Shown here one piece after another: positions 19,082-28,662 of a DNA stretch of 64,000 bases. Within the stretch, counting starts at the first letter, position 1. Every line of letters begins with the position of its first letter. The notes beneath the pieces are model-generated. The model was not told the DNA's origin, did no database searches, and was given only the letters and a program-made list of their open reading frames with translations. The DNA comes from CAIKMD01 sp963740675. GTDB taxonomy: Bacteria > Pseudomonadota > Alphaproteobacteria > ATCC43930 > CGMCC-115725. Where the stretch lies: positions 310,001 to 374,000 of the forward strand of contig CAVUFS010000003.1 of the NCBI GenBank assembly GCA_963740675.1, in the 5' to 3' direction. Made by a program: the position numbers and the translations under genes.

Positions 19082-21292
19082 TTAGGCTTCCACCTGAGCT
19101 ACCGGTTCTGGCGCCACGTTCTTTGTCTCTGGCGGATGGAACACGAGCCGCACCCGCGCACCGCCACCTTCCCGATCATCGAGAACGAGCTCGCCGTAAT
19201 GATCTTCCATGATTTTCTTCACGATGGCGAGACCCAGACCCGTACCTTTTACATGCGTCGTCACATAGGGCTCGATCAGCCGCTCGCGCCCCTCTTTTGG
19301 CAGGCCGCGACCGTTATCCTCGACCGATAGCACGGTGTCCTCGCCCTCATGGCAGAGACGCACGGTGATCTGGCCGGGCGGTACGTCGCCTTCGCGCGAA
19401 AGAATTGATTCGGCAGCATTCTTTAAAAGATTGACCAACGCCTGCGCCACTTGGCGCGAATCGCAATTGATTCGCGTCGGCGCGCCGGGCAGCTCGGTCT
19501 CGACGCGAATCTCGGGCGTCGCGGCGCGCTGTAAGAACGTCGCCTGACGGACGATCTCGTTCAAATCCTCGTCGCGCAGGACCGGCGCCGGCATCCGCGC
19601 GAAGGAAGAAAACTCGTCGACCATGCGGCCGATATCGCTGACATGGCGAATGATCGTGTCGGTACAGGCGGCGAAGGTCTCGCGATCGCTGGTGATGTCC
19701 TTCAGGTATTTCCGCTTGAGCCGCTCGGCTGAGAGCTGGATCGGCGTCAGCGGGTTCTTGATCTCATGCGCGATCCGGCGTGCAACATCGGCCCAGGCCG
19801 CTTTGCGCTGCGCCGCCTGCAACTCGGTGATATCGTCGAAGGTGGCGACATATCCTTTCGCCTCGCCTTCGAGGCGCTCGGCCGCGACACGGACGAGCAG
19901 CGTGTGCGCGCGGCCGGAGCGCACGAGTTGAATCTGGCCTTGCGCCAGCCGGTCGGGCCGGCGCTCGGCTTCCTCGATCAGCCCGGCCATTTCGGGCACG
20001 ACCTCGGTCAGGTCCTTGCCGATATGCTGATCGAGATCGGTACCGAGCAGCAGCGCGGCCGAGCGGTTCGGCAGGTTGATACGACCCTGCTGATCGAGGC
20101 CGATCACGCCGGCGGAGACGCCCGACAGTACGGTCTCGGTGAACCGCCGCCGCTGATCGAGCTGGCGGTTGGCTTCGATCAACTCGCTTTGCTGGCTCTG
20201 CAATTGATGCGTCATGCGGTTGAAGGCGCGCGACAGGGAAGAGAATTCCTCGTCGCTGTCGCCCGCCGGGACGCGCGCCGCGAGATCGCCGCCGCGCACC
20301 CGCTCCGCCGCCGCGACGAGCGAGGCGATCGGTTTCGCCATTCGGGTCGCGAATGTGAGACCGACCCAGACAGCGCCGGTCAGCAGCAGCAAGCCGACGC
20401 CGAAGAACACGATGGAAAGAACGATCTGATAGTCCGAGCGCTGGCCTTCGAGTTGCTCGTACTGCGCGACCGCGCTTTGCGTCTGCTTCATATGGTTGAT
20501 GACATTGGGATCGATGAAGCGGCCCGCATAAAGGTAGACCTCGCCATAACGCTCGAGCCGCACGAGGGCGCGCACACGATCGTCATTATCGTTCGTCATC
20601 ACGGCGACATCGCCCGCGCGCGCCGAGGCGAGCGCCCAATCCGGCACCGGCTGCAATTCAAGCGCGAAGCTGAAGCCCGTGCGCGCCAGCAGATGCCCCT
20701 GCCCGTCGAAGACGATCGCTTCCGTCAGCGAGCGCAGCGCCGCTTGCGCGCGCACCACTTGATTAAAGCGCTGCGGATTGAGGCTGAGCAGATTGGCGTC
20801 GCGGTTGAGGTCGTTCGCCATGCCGACGACATCGGCGCGGATCGTCTGCTGATGCTCGTGAAGATACGCCTCGGCCACGGCAAGCGAACCGGTCACGGCG
20901 TTATGGACCGGCTCGCTGAACCAAGCCTGCACGCCGAAGCTGAAGAGCAGATAGGAAAAGATTGCGACGATCACCGTCGGGATCACGGCAACGAGGCTGA
21001 ACAACACCACCAGCCGCGTATGGAGGCGCGAGCCGGCAAGCCCGCGCCGCCGCTCGGTCCAAAGCTGCACCAGCCGCCACGCGATGATGGCGATCAGCGG
21101 CAGCAGCAGGACGAAATTGAGCAGCAAGAAGAGCTGATCGAGATGCGGCGCGCCGGCCCCGGGCCATAGGCCGCGCAATTCGGCGAGCGTCGCGAAGCCA
21201 GAGAGCAGCGCGAAAATGCCAAGCGTGAGCGCAAGCTTACGCCCAAGCCCGGCCGTCCCGGCCCACGCCGCAAACCCCCGCCGCTCGCTCAT
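19082..21292 (-). CDS. ntrY: Sensor histidine kinase NtrY
   Basis: Membrane histidine kinase, 736 residues. Several N-terminal transmembrane helices (about residues 15-120) and a periplasmic loop are followed by another helix near residue 300. Then come a HAMP region (RMAKPIASLVAAAERV), a PAS domain (VIGLDQQGRINLPN), HisKA with the phospho-histidine in ARRIAHEIKNPLTPIQLS, and HATPase with NLLKNAAES and DNGRGLP. It senses an uncertain signal linked to nitrogen or redox state and phosphorylates NtrX. The gene is 3 bases after ntrC and 3 before ntrX. Confidence 0.95.
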   Translation of the reverse strand: MSERRGFAAWAGTAGLGRKLALTLGIFALLSGFATLAELRGLWPGAGAPHLDQLFLLLNFVLLLPLIAIIAWRLVQLWTERRRGLAGSRLHTRLVVLFSLVAVIPTVIVAIFSYLLFSFGVQAWFSEPVHNAVTGSLAVAEAYLHEHQQTIRADVVGMANDLNRDANLLSLNPQRFNQVVRAQAALRSLTEAIVFDGQGHLLARTGFSFALELQPVPDWALASARAGDVAVMTNDNDDRVRALVRLERYGEVYLYAGRFIDPNVINHMKQTQSAVAQYEQLEGQRSDYQIVLSIVFFGVGLLLLTGAVWVGLTFATRMAKPIASLVAAAERVRGGDLAARVPAGDSDEEFSSLSRAFNRMTHQLQSQQSELIEANRQLDQRRRFTETVLSGVSAGVIGLDQQGRINLPNRSAALLLGTDLDQHIGKDLTEVVPEMAGLIEEAERRPDRLAQGQIQLVRSGRAHTLLVRVAAERLEGEAKGYVATFDDITELQAAQRKAAWADVARRIAHEIKNPLTPIQLSAERLKRKYLKDITSDRETFAACTDTIIRHVSDIGRMVDEFSSFARMPAPVLRDEDLNEIVRQATFLQRAATPEIRVETELPGAPTRINCDSRQVAQALVNLLKNAAESILSREGDVPPGQITVRLCHEGEDTVLSVEDNGRGLPKEGRERLIEPYVTTHVKGTGLGLAIVKKIMEDHYGELVLDDREGGGARVRLVFHPPETKNVAPEPVAQVEA

Positions 21293-21295
21293 CCT

Positions 21296-22740
<1,445 letters not shown>

Positions 22741-22744
<4 letters not shown>

Positions 22745-23880
22745 GATGGGTTCTCCTTCGGCACAACGACGACTGTCGGCGCCACCGGGAGATAGACACG
22801 GAAGGTGGTGCGGCGCGGCTGCGTGTCGAATTCGATGACGCCGCCATGATCGTTGATCACCTTAGCAACCAGGGCAAGGCCAAGGCCGCTGCCGTTGTGC
22901 TTGGTCGAGACAAAGGGATCGAAGAGATGGCGCTGCATATCCTCGGGGATACCGTCGCCATTGTCGGTCACCGTCACCACCAGCGGCAGATGCACGCGGC
23001 TATCGCTGCCGGCGACCATCATGCGCACGCCATGCTGATAAGAGGTGGTGAGCTGAATCTCGCCGCCCTGCGCCGGCGCGGCTTCGGCCGCGTTCTTGAC
23101 GAGGTTGAGGAAGATCTGGATCAGCAAATCGCGATTGCCATGCACGGCGGGCAGCGACGGATCGTATCCCTCGATGAAGCGGACATTGCGCGCGAAGCCC
23201 GATTGCGCGGCGCGGCGGACGCGCTCCAGCACTTCGTGAATGTTGACTGGCGCCCGCTCGAGCGGCCGGCGATCGGAGAACACGTCCATGCGATCGACCA
23301 GCGCGCAGATGCGATCGGTCTCGTCGCAGATAAGGCGTGTCAGTTCGCGGTCGGCCTGGCTGGCATTCTCTTCGAGGAGTTGCGCCGCGCCGCGGATGCC
23401 GGAGAGCGGGTTCTTCACCTCATGCGCCAACATCGAAGCCATCGCCGTCACCGAGCGCGCGGCATTGCGATGCGTAAGCTGGCGATCGATCTTGTCGGCG
23501 ATGGAGCGGGCCTGCAGCGTCACAATGACGAGATCGGAGCCATCGCCCATCGACGCCGCTTGCACGGTCAGCGTCCGCGGACCGATCCGCGGCATGTCGA
23601 CGGCGACACCATATTCGGAAACGCTCGCGCCGGTACGGCGCACGCTGTCGATCAGCGCGAAGACCGGGCTGTCCGGCGGCAGCAAACCGGGCAGCGGCAA
23701 CCCCAGCAACATGGTCTTGCCGGCATCGAAGAATTCCTCGGCGGCATGATTGGCGTAACGCAGTGTCCCTTCATCGTCGACGACGAGCACCGGATCGGGC
23801 AAAGCCGCGAGCACGGCGTGGGCTTCGACCGCAACCGAGGGCGGTAAGCGCCGAATGACGCTGCCGCGGGTCGCCACCAT
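22741..23880 (-). CDS. ntrB: Nitrogen regulation sensor kinase NR(II), NtrB
   Basis: Cytoplasmic histidine kinase/phosphatase that controls NtrC in response to PII; 379 residues. An N-terminal PAS domain (PDPVLVVDDEGTLRYAN) precedes HisKA with MLAHEVKNPLSGIRGAAQLLE and an HATPase domain (LVKNAAEAAP, VTDNGDGIPED, KHNGSGLGLALV). No transmembrane segments are seen, as expected. The gene abuts dusB without a spacer and overlaps ntrC by 4 bases, so dusB-ntrB-ntrC-ntrY-ntrX is very likely one transcript. Confidence 0.97.
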
Positions 23881-24864
23881 CTAGGCCGCCTCTGCCAGAA
23901 GCGGCATGTAGAACTCTTCGACCATGGTTTTCACCTTCGCAGGATCATCGCAGCGATTGACCGCCGCGCGGAATTCCGACGAGCCGTAAAGCCCTTTCGA
24001 ATACCAACCGAGATGCTTGCGCGCGATGCGGCTGCCGACGTTGACGCCGTAGTGCGACAGCATCGCGTCGTAATGGCCGAGCAGCGTGTCGCGCTGCTCC
24101 GCGAGCGGCGGATCGGGCAAGCGCGTGCCGGTTTTGAAGAAATGCATCACCTGGTGAAGGAACCACGGCTTGCCGTAAGCGCCGCGGCCGATCATCACGC
24201 CATCCGCGCCTGAGAGGCTCAAGGCGTCTTGAGCCTCTTCGATGGTCGTGATGTCGCCGTTGACGATGACGGGCAGCGACACCGTTTCTTTGACGCGGCG
24301 CACGAAAGACCAATCGGCATGGCCTTCATAGAATTGGCAACGTGTGCGGCCATGCACGGTAATCATCTTGATGCCGGCATCTTCGGCGATCTTGGCTAGC
24401 TTCGGCGCGTTGCGGCTGTTGTCATCCCAGCCGGTGCGCATCTTCAGTGTCACCGGCAAGTTGACCGCTTTCACCGTCGCTTCGAGGATGCGCGCGGCCA
24501 GCCCCTCTTCGCGCATTAGCGCCGAGCCAGCCTGGCCGTTGACGACCTTCTTCACGGGACAGCCGAAATTGATGTCGATCAGCGTCGCGCCGCGGTCGGC
24601 ATTGAGCTTCGCCGCCTCGGCCATCACATTCGGCTCGCAACCGGCGAGTTGCACCGCCATCGGCTGCTCTTCCGGACAGTTCTTCGCCATGGTCATCGAT
24701 TGGCGCGTCTCGCGGATCATCGCCTCGCTGGCGATCATCTCGGACACGACGAGCCCGGCACCATGCGTCTTAACCAAGCGGCGGAACGGCAGATCGGTGA
24801 CACCGGACATCGGTGCCAGGATCACAGGCGCTTCAAGCTCTAAAGGACCGATCTTGATGCTCAT
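23881..24864 (-). CDS. dusB: tRNA-dihydrouridine synthase B (NifR3 family)
   Basis: FMN-dependent enzyme that reduces uridine to dihydrouridine in the tRNA D-loop; 327 residues. Motifs are APMSGVTDLPFRRL at the FMN site, DINFGCPVKKVVNGQAGS with the catalytic cysteine, and ITVHGRTRCQFYEG and GADGVMIGRGAYGKPW in the TIM barrel. It heads the ntrBC-ntrYX group, the classic nifR3 arrangement, and diverges from ispDF across a 146-base spacer that should hold both promoters. Confidence 0.95.
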   Translation of the reverse strand: MSIKIGPLELEAPVILAPMSGVTDLPFRRLVKTHGAGLVVSEMIASEAMIRETRQSMTMAKNCPEEQPMAVQLAGCEPNVMAEAAKLNADRGATLIDINFGCPVKKVVNGQAGSALMREEGLAARILEATVKAVNLPVTLKMRTGWDDNSRNAPKLAKIAEDAGIKMITVHGRTRCQFYEGHADWSFVRRVKETVSLPVIVNGDITTIEEAQDALSLSGADGVMIGRGAYGKPWFLHQVMHFFKTGTRLPDPPLAEQRDTLLGHYDAMLSHYGVNVGSRIARKHLGWYSKGLYGSSEFRAAVNRCDDPAKVKTMVEEFYMPLLAEAA

Positions 24865-25010
24865 TATTTGTGCAAAAACCTATTTGCCCACCGTTTGAGC
24901 ATATCATATCGCACTGCACAACGATTGCAACGATATTTCGCCCGCGGAATTCCGCCCTTTTAGGGTTAACAGCCCTGCCACCGTGGAACTGCCTGCGCTA
25001 GCTTGGCCCC
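24865..25010. promoter_or_regulatory. Divergent spacer between dusB-ntr and ispDF operons
   Basis: This 146-base region separates two divergent operons and must carry both promoters. An AT-rich patch at about 24898-24940 contains TATCG and CGATA arms separated by roughly 19 bases. No clear sigma-54 or NtrC site was recognised by eye. Confidence 0.4.
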
Positions 25011-26162
25011 ATGCCGGAATGCATCGCCCTCGTCGTAGCGGCCGGCCGCGGGACGCGGTTCGGCGGCGAACGACCCAAACAATATAGAACCCTCGGCGGC
25101 CAAGCGCTGCTGCGCCACTCCGTCGAGCGGCTGGCGGCGCATCCGCGGATCGACCGGGTGCGCGTGGTGTATCACCCCGCCGATCAGGACCTCTACGATG
25201 CGGCCGTGGCCGGTCTCGACATCTTACCGCCCGTCCCCGGCGGCGCCGCGCGTCAGGATTCAGCGCGGCTCGGGCTCGAAAGTCTCGACAGCCTCGCGCC
25301 ATCGCGCGTTCTCATCCACGACGCCGCCCGACCCTTCATCGACCAGATCGTCATCGATCGCGTGCTCGATGCGCTCGATCAAGCGCCAGGCGCAATCCCG
25401 GCACTGCCGGTCGCCGACACGGTGAAGCGCGGCGATAACGGCGTCGTCACCGAGACGCTCGACCGCGCCGCGCTTTGGCGCGTGCAGACGCCGCAAGGCT
25501 TCGACTATCGCGCCATCCTCGCCGCACATCGCGCGGTTATCGGGATGGAATTGACCGATGATGCGGCCGTCGCCGAGCGCGCCGGCTTGACCGTGCGCCT
25601 CGTCGAAGGCTCGGAAGGCAATTTCAAAGTGACGACAACAGACGATTACGAGCGCGCCGAAAAGCTGATCAGTGGCAGCGGTGGCGATTACCGCAGCGGT
25701 CAGGGCTTCGACGTGCACGCATTCGGTCCGGGCGATCATATCTGGCTGTGCGGTCTCAAGATTCCGCATAGCCACGGTCTCGTCGGTCATTCCGATGCCG
25801 ATGTCGGCCTGCATGCGCTGACCGATGCGATCCTCGGCGCACTCGGCGCCGGCGATATCGGGATGCATTTCCCGCCAAGCGATCCGAAGTGGCGCGGCGC
25901 TCCCTCGCATCTTTTTCTGCGCCACGCCGCCGATTTGGTCGCGCAGGCCAAAGGCCGCATCGTTCATGTCGATGTGACGATGATGTGCGAGGCGCCACGC
26001 ATCGGTCCACATCGCGAGGCAATGGTCGCGAAGATCGCGGAGATCCTTGTGCTTCCGACCAACCGGGTGAGCGTCAAAGCGACAACGACGGAGAAACTCG
26101 GCTTCCTCGGCCGCAGCGAAGGCATGGCCGCGCAAGCCATCGCGACGCTGCAACTGCCCTGA
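25011..26162 (+). CDS. ispDF: Bifunctional IspD/IspF isoprenoid enzyme
   Basis: Fusion of two steps of the MEP isoprenoid pathway in 383 residues. The N-terminal half (about 1-220) is the MEP cytidylyltransferase: LVVAAGRGTRFGGERPKQY, LIHDAARPF and ETLDRAALWRVQTPQGF. The C-terminal half (about 225-383) is the 2C-methyl-D-erythritol 2,4-cyclodiphosphate synthase: GQGFDVHAFGPGDH with zinc ligands, HSDADVGLHALTDA and TTTEKLGFLGR. The fusion is typical of alphaproteobacteria. pgpA starts 2 bases downstream. Confidence 0.97.
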   Translation: MPECIALVVAAGRGTRFGGERPKQYRTLGGQALLRHSVERLAAHPRIDRVRVVYHPADQDLYDAAVAGLDILPPVPGGAARQDSARLGLESLDSLAPSRVLIHDAARPFIDQIVIDRVLDALDQAPGAIPALPVADTVKRGDNGVVTETLDRAALWRVQTPQGFDYRAILAAHRAVIGMELTDDAAVAERAGLTVRLVEGSEGNFKVTTTDDYERAEKLISGSGGDYRSGQGFDVHAFGPGDHIWLCGLKIPHSHGLVGHSDADVGLHALTDAILGALGAGDIGMHFPPSDPKWRGAPSHLFLRHAADLVAQAKGRIVHVDVTMMCEAPRIGPHREAMVAKIAEILVLPTNRVSVKATTTEKLGFLGRSEGMAAQAIATLQLP

Positions 26163-26164
26163 GC

Positions 26165-26614
26165 ATGGCGCGGCTGATCGCAAGCTGGTTCGGCAGCGGC
26201 TTCCTGCCGGGCGCGCCGGGCACCTGGGGCTCGCTCGCCGCACTGCCGTTCGCTTGGTTGATCGTCGCCTATGCCGGCAAATGGGAGTTGCTCGCGGCGG
26301 CAACCCTTATTTTTTTTATCGGCTGGATCGCCGCGCATGTCGCGATCCGTGACCGGAGCGATCAGGATCCCGGTTGGATCGTCATCGACGAAGTCGTCGG
26401 CCAATGGATCACCTTGTTCGCGCTGCCGCTCAATATCTTCGCTTACGCGATCGGCTTCGCGCTGTTCCGTCTGTTCGATATCTGGAAGCCCTGGCCGATC
26501 CGTACGGTCGAGCGGCGCTGCGGCGGCGGTTTCGGTATCATGATCGACGATTTGCTCGCCGCGGTCTATGCATTGATCGTGATTGGGATTGGGAGGTGGT
26601 TGCTTGAGCGATGA
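26165..26614 (+). CDS. pgpA: Phosphatidylglycerophosphatase A
   Basis: Membrane enzyme that dephosphorylates phosphatidylglycerol phosphate to phosphatidylglycerol; 149 residues. Family motifs are GSGFLPGAPGTWGSLAALP at the N-terminus, WIVIDEVVGQW and ALFRLFDIWKPWPI. About three to four hydrophobic segments are visible. It starts 2 bases after ispDF and overlaps the following cinA start by 11 bases. Confidence 0.93.
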   Translation: MARLIASWFGSGFLPGAPGTWGSLAALPFAWLIVAYAGKWELLAAATLIFFIGWIAAHVAIRDRSDQDPGWIVIDEVVGQWITLFALPLNIFAYAIGFALFRLFDIWKPWPIRTVERRCGGGFGIMIDDLLAAVYALIVIGIGRWLLER

Positions 26615-27095
26615 CCGCATCCGCGCGCTCGCCGAAGCCGTGTTGACGCGCTGCCGCGAGAAAAAACTGATGATCGCAACCGCTGAGTCCTGCACCGGCG
26701 GGCTGATCGCCGGCGCGCTGACCGATATCGCCGGCTCTTCCGATGTCGTCGAGCGCGGCTTCGTCACCTATTCCAACCGCGCCAAGACCGAGATGCTCGG
26801 CGTGCCGGCGGCACTCATCGCCTGGCATGGTGCCGTCAGTGCCGAGGTCGCGCGCGCGATGGCGGCCGGTGCCCTCGCCCATGCGCCGGTCGATCTGGCG
26901 GTCGCTGTTACCGGCATCGCAGGACCCGGCGGCGGCTCGGCAGATAAGCCGGTTGGTCTGGTGCATTTCGGCATCGTGCGCAAAGGCAAGCCGGTGCAGA
27001 GCGAGCATCACGTATTTCCCGGCGATCGCATCGGCATTCGTCACGCGACGGTTGAGCGGGCGCTGGAACTGCTGCTGGCGGCAGCCGAGCAATAG
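26604..27095 (+). CDS. cinA: CinA-type nicotinamide-nucleotide amidohydrolase (PncC domain only)
   Basis: A 163-residue stand-alone CinA C-terminal domain, expected to deamidate nicotinamide mononucleotide. Motifs are ATAESCTGGLIAGALTDIAGSS with the catalytic serine and GIAGPGGGSADKPVGLVHFG. The start is a TTG at 26604, chosen because GGGAGG lies 7 bases upstream and SDDRIRALAEAVL is the family N-terminus. It overlaps pgpA by 11 bases. The N-terminal molybdopterin-like domain of full CinA is absent. Confidence 0.93.
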   Translation: MSDDRIRALAEAVLTRCREKKLMIATAESCTGGLIAGALTDIAGSSDVVERGFVTYSNRAKTEMLGVPAALIAWHGAVSAEVARAMAAGALAHAPVDLAVAVTGIAGPGGGSADKPVGLVHFGIVRKGKPVQSEHHVFPGDRIGIRHATVERALELLLAAAEQ

Positions 27096-27150
27096 TCGTC
27101 TATCCTCTGGTGTGGTAGGGTCGGGCCAAAGCAGCGGGAGAAGAAGCCTC

Positions 27151-28194
27151 ATGCGTTTCGGTCTCTTCGGCGGTGCGCGCTCGCGCAGCGGAACGCCGGT
27201 CGGCGATCATCAGGGCGGCGACAGCCAGGGTTATCGCGACTACATCAACTATGTGCGCGAGGCCGAGGATCTCGGCTTCGAGAGCGTCTTCGTCGTCGAG
27301 CATCACTTCACCGGCGTCGGCCAAGTGTCTGCATCGCTCGGGCTGTTGAGCTATCTCGCCGGCTGCACGACGCGCATACGTCTCGGCACGGCGGTCGTCG
27401 TGCTGCCTTGGCACAATCCGGTGCTCGTTGCCGAAGCCGCGGCGACAGTCGATCTGCTCTCCAATGGTCGACTCGATTTCGGCGTCGGCAAAGGCTATCG
27501 CGACGTCGAGTTCAACGGCTTCTGCGTGCCGATGGAAGAAGCGACCGAGCGCTTCGACGAAGCGATGGACGTCATCCGCAAGGCGTGGAACAGCACCGGC
27601 CGCTTCTCGCATCACGGCAAGCGCTGGAACTACGAGAACATCGTCGTCGAGCCGGCACCGGTGCAGCGGCCGCACCCGCCCTTTTGGCTTGGTGCCGGCA
27701 GCGAGGAATCGATCCGCCGCGCCGCGCGCGAAGGCTACAACCTGCTGCTCGATCAGATCGCGCCCGTCGATCTCACGATCGAGCGCGTCGCCATGTTCAA
27801 GGACGAATGCCTGAAGGCCGGCCGCGCCTACGATCCGGCGATGGTCGGCACGACCCGCGGCTTGCAGCTCGTGCGCAATGCCGCGGACCGCGAGAAGGCG
27901 CTGGCGATGCGCATCAACATGCTGAAAAACATCGGCACGCTCGCCCGCGGCCGTGGCGCCGAGCGTTATACAGAGATCAAGGATTACAGCGGCCCGCCGA
28001 TCGAATTCGATGACGCGCCACTGCTCGGCACGCCAGACGAGATCATCGCGCGGCTGAAGAAGCTCGAAGCCGGCGGAGTCGACAATGTGCTGCTGGTCGA
28101 CCCGACGGGCTCGATCGCGACACTGCAGATCTTTGCCAAGGAAGTCATGCCGGCTTTCGCAAAGAAAAAACCCGCTCCCGCCAAAGTTGTTTGA
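27151..28194 (+). CDS. Luciferase-like flavin-dependent oxidoreductase
   Basis: A 347-residue LLM-class enzyme that would use reduced FMN and oxygen. Motifs are DLGFESVFVVEHHFTG, RLGTAVVVLPWHNPVLVAEAAATVDLLSNGRLDFGVGKGY and PPFWLGAGSEESI, the standard TIM-barrel landmarks. Its substrate is unknown; relatives oxidise alkanesulfonates, aldehydes, F420-linked or xenobiotic compounds. It lies 55 bases after cinA and is probably a separate unit. A more distant paralogue is at 56975-58090. Confidence 0.85.
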   Translation: MRFGLFGGARSRSGTPVGDHQGGDSQGYRDYINYVREAEDLGFESVFVVEHHFTGVGQVSASLGLLSYLAGCTTRIRLGTAVVVLPWHNPVLVAEAAATVDLLSNGRLDFGVGKGYRDVEFNGFCVPMEEATERFDEAMDVIRKAWNSTGRFSHHGKRWNYENIVVEPAPVQRPHPPFWLGAGSEESIRRAAREGYNLLLDQIAPVDLTIERVAMFKDECLKAGRAYDPAMVGTTRGLQLVRNAADREKALAMRINMLKNIGTLARGRGAERYTEIKDYSGPPIEFDDAPLLGTPDEIIARLKKLEAGGVDNVLLVDPTGSIATLQIFAKEVMPAFAKKKPAPAKVV

Positions 28195-28212
28195 ACCACA
28201 AAGAACAGCCCC

Positions 28213-28638
28213 TTGCGTAACATCATTGTACTTCTCTGCGCCCTCAGTCTGGCGGCGTGCGATAGCTTTGGCCCGAAGCAAGCTGCCGCACCGCTCTGTC
28301 CCTTGCCGGGGCAAGACCGCTACACCATCGCCCAGATATTCTTCGGCCGCGACATTCCCGGCCGCGGACCGCTGACGGATGCGGAATGGGATGATTTCGC
28401 GGCGCGCGCGGTCACGGCACAATTCCCTGACGGGTTCACGGTGATGGACGGCTCCGGGCAATGGTACGACCAGAGCAGTGGCAAGCTCATTCACGAACAG
28501 AGCAAGATCCTGCTTGTCGCCGCCGATCCGGATTCCGATCTACGCACGCGTATCGGCAGCGTCATCAATGCCTATCGCGCGCAATTCAAGCAACGCTCGG
28601 TCGGCGTGATCACGAGCGAGGCCTGTGGCGCGTTTTGA
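28213..28638 (+). CDS. DUF3574-like lipoprotein
   Basis: A 141-residue predicted lipoprotein that starts with TTG. The signal ends in the lipobox LAAC near residue 15. The mature part (IFFGRDIPGRGPLTDAEWDDF, FTVMDGSGQW, KILLVAADP, YRAQFKQRSVGVI) fits the DUF3574 family of short secreted proteins, whose function is not known. It follows the flavin oxidoreductase by 18 bases and may be cotranscribed with it. Confidence 0.75.
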   Translation: MRNIIVLLCALSLAACDSFGPKQAAAPLCPLPGQDRYTIAQIFFGRDIPGRGPLTDAEWDDFAARAVTAQFPDGFTVMDGSGQWYDQSSGKLIHEQSKILLVAADPDSDLRTRIGSVINAYRAQFKQRSVGVITSEACGAF

Positions 28639-28662
28639 TCTTCGGTCGAGGGGCCGGCAAGC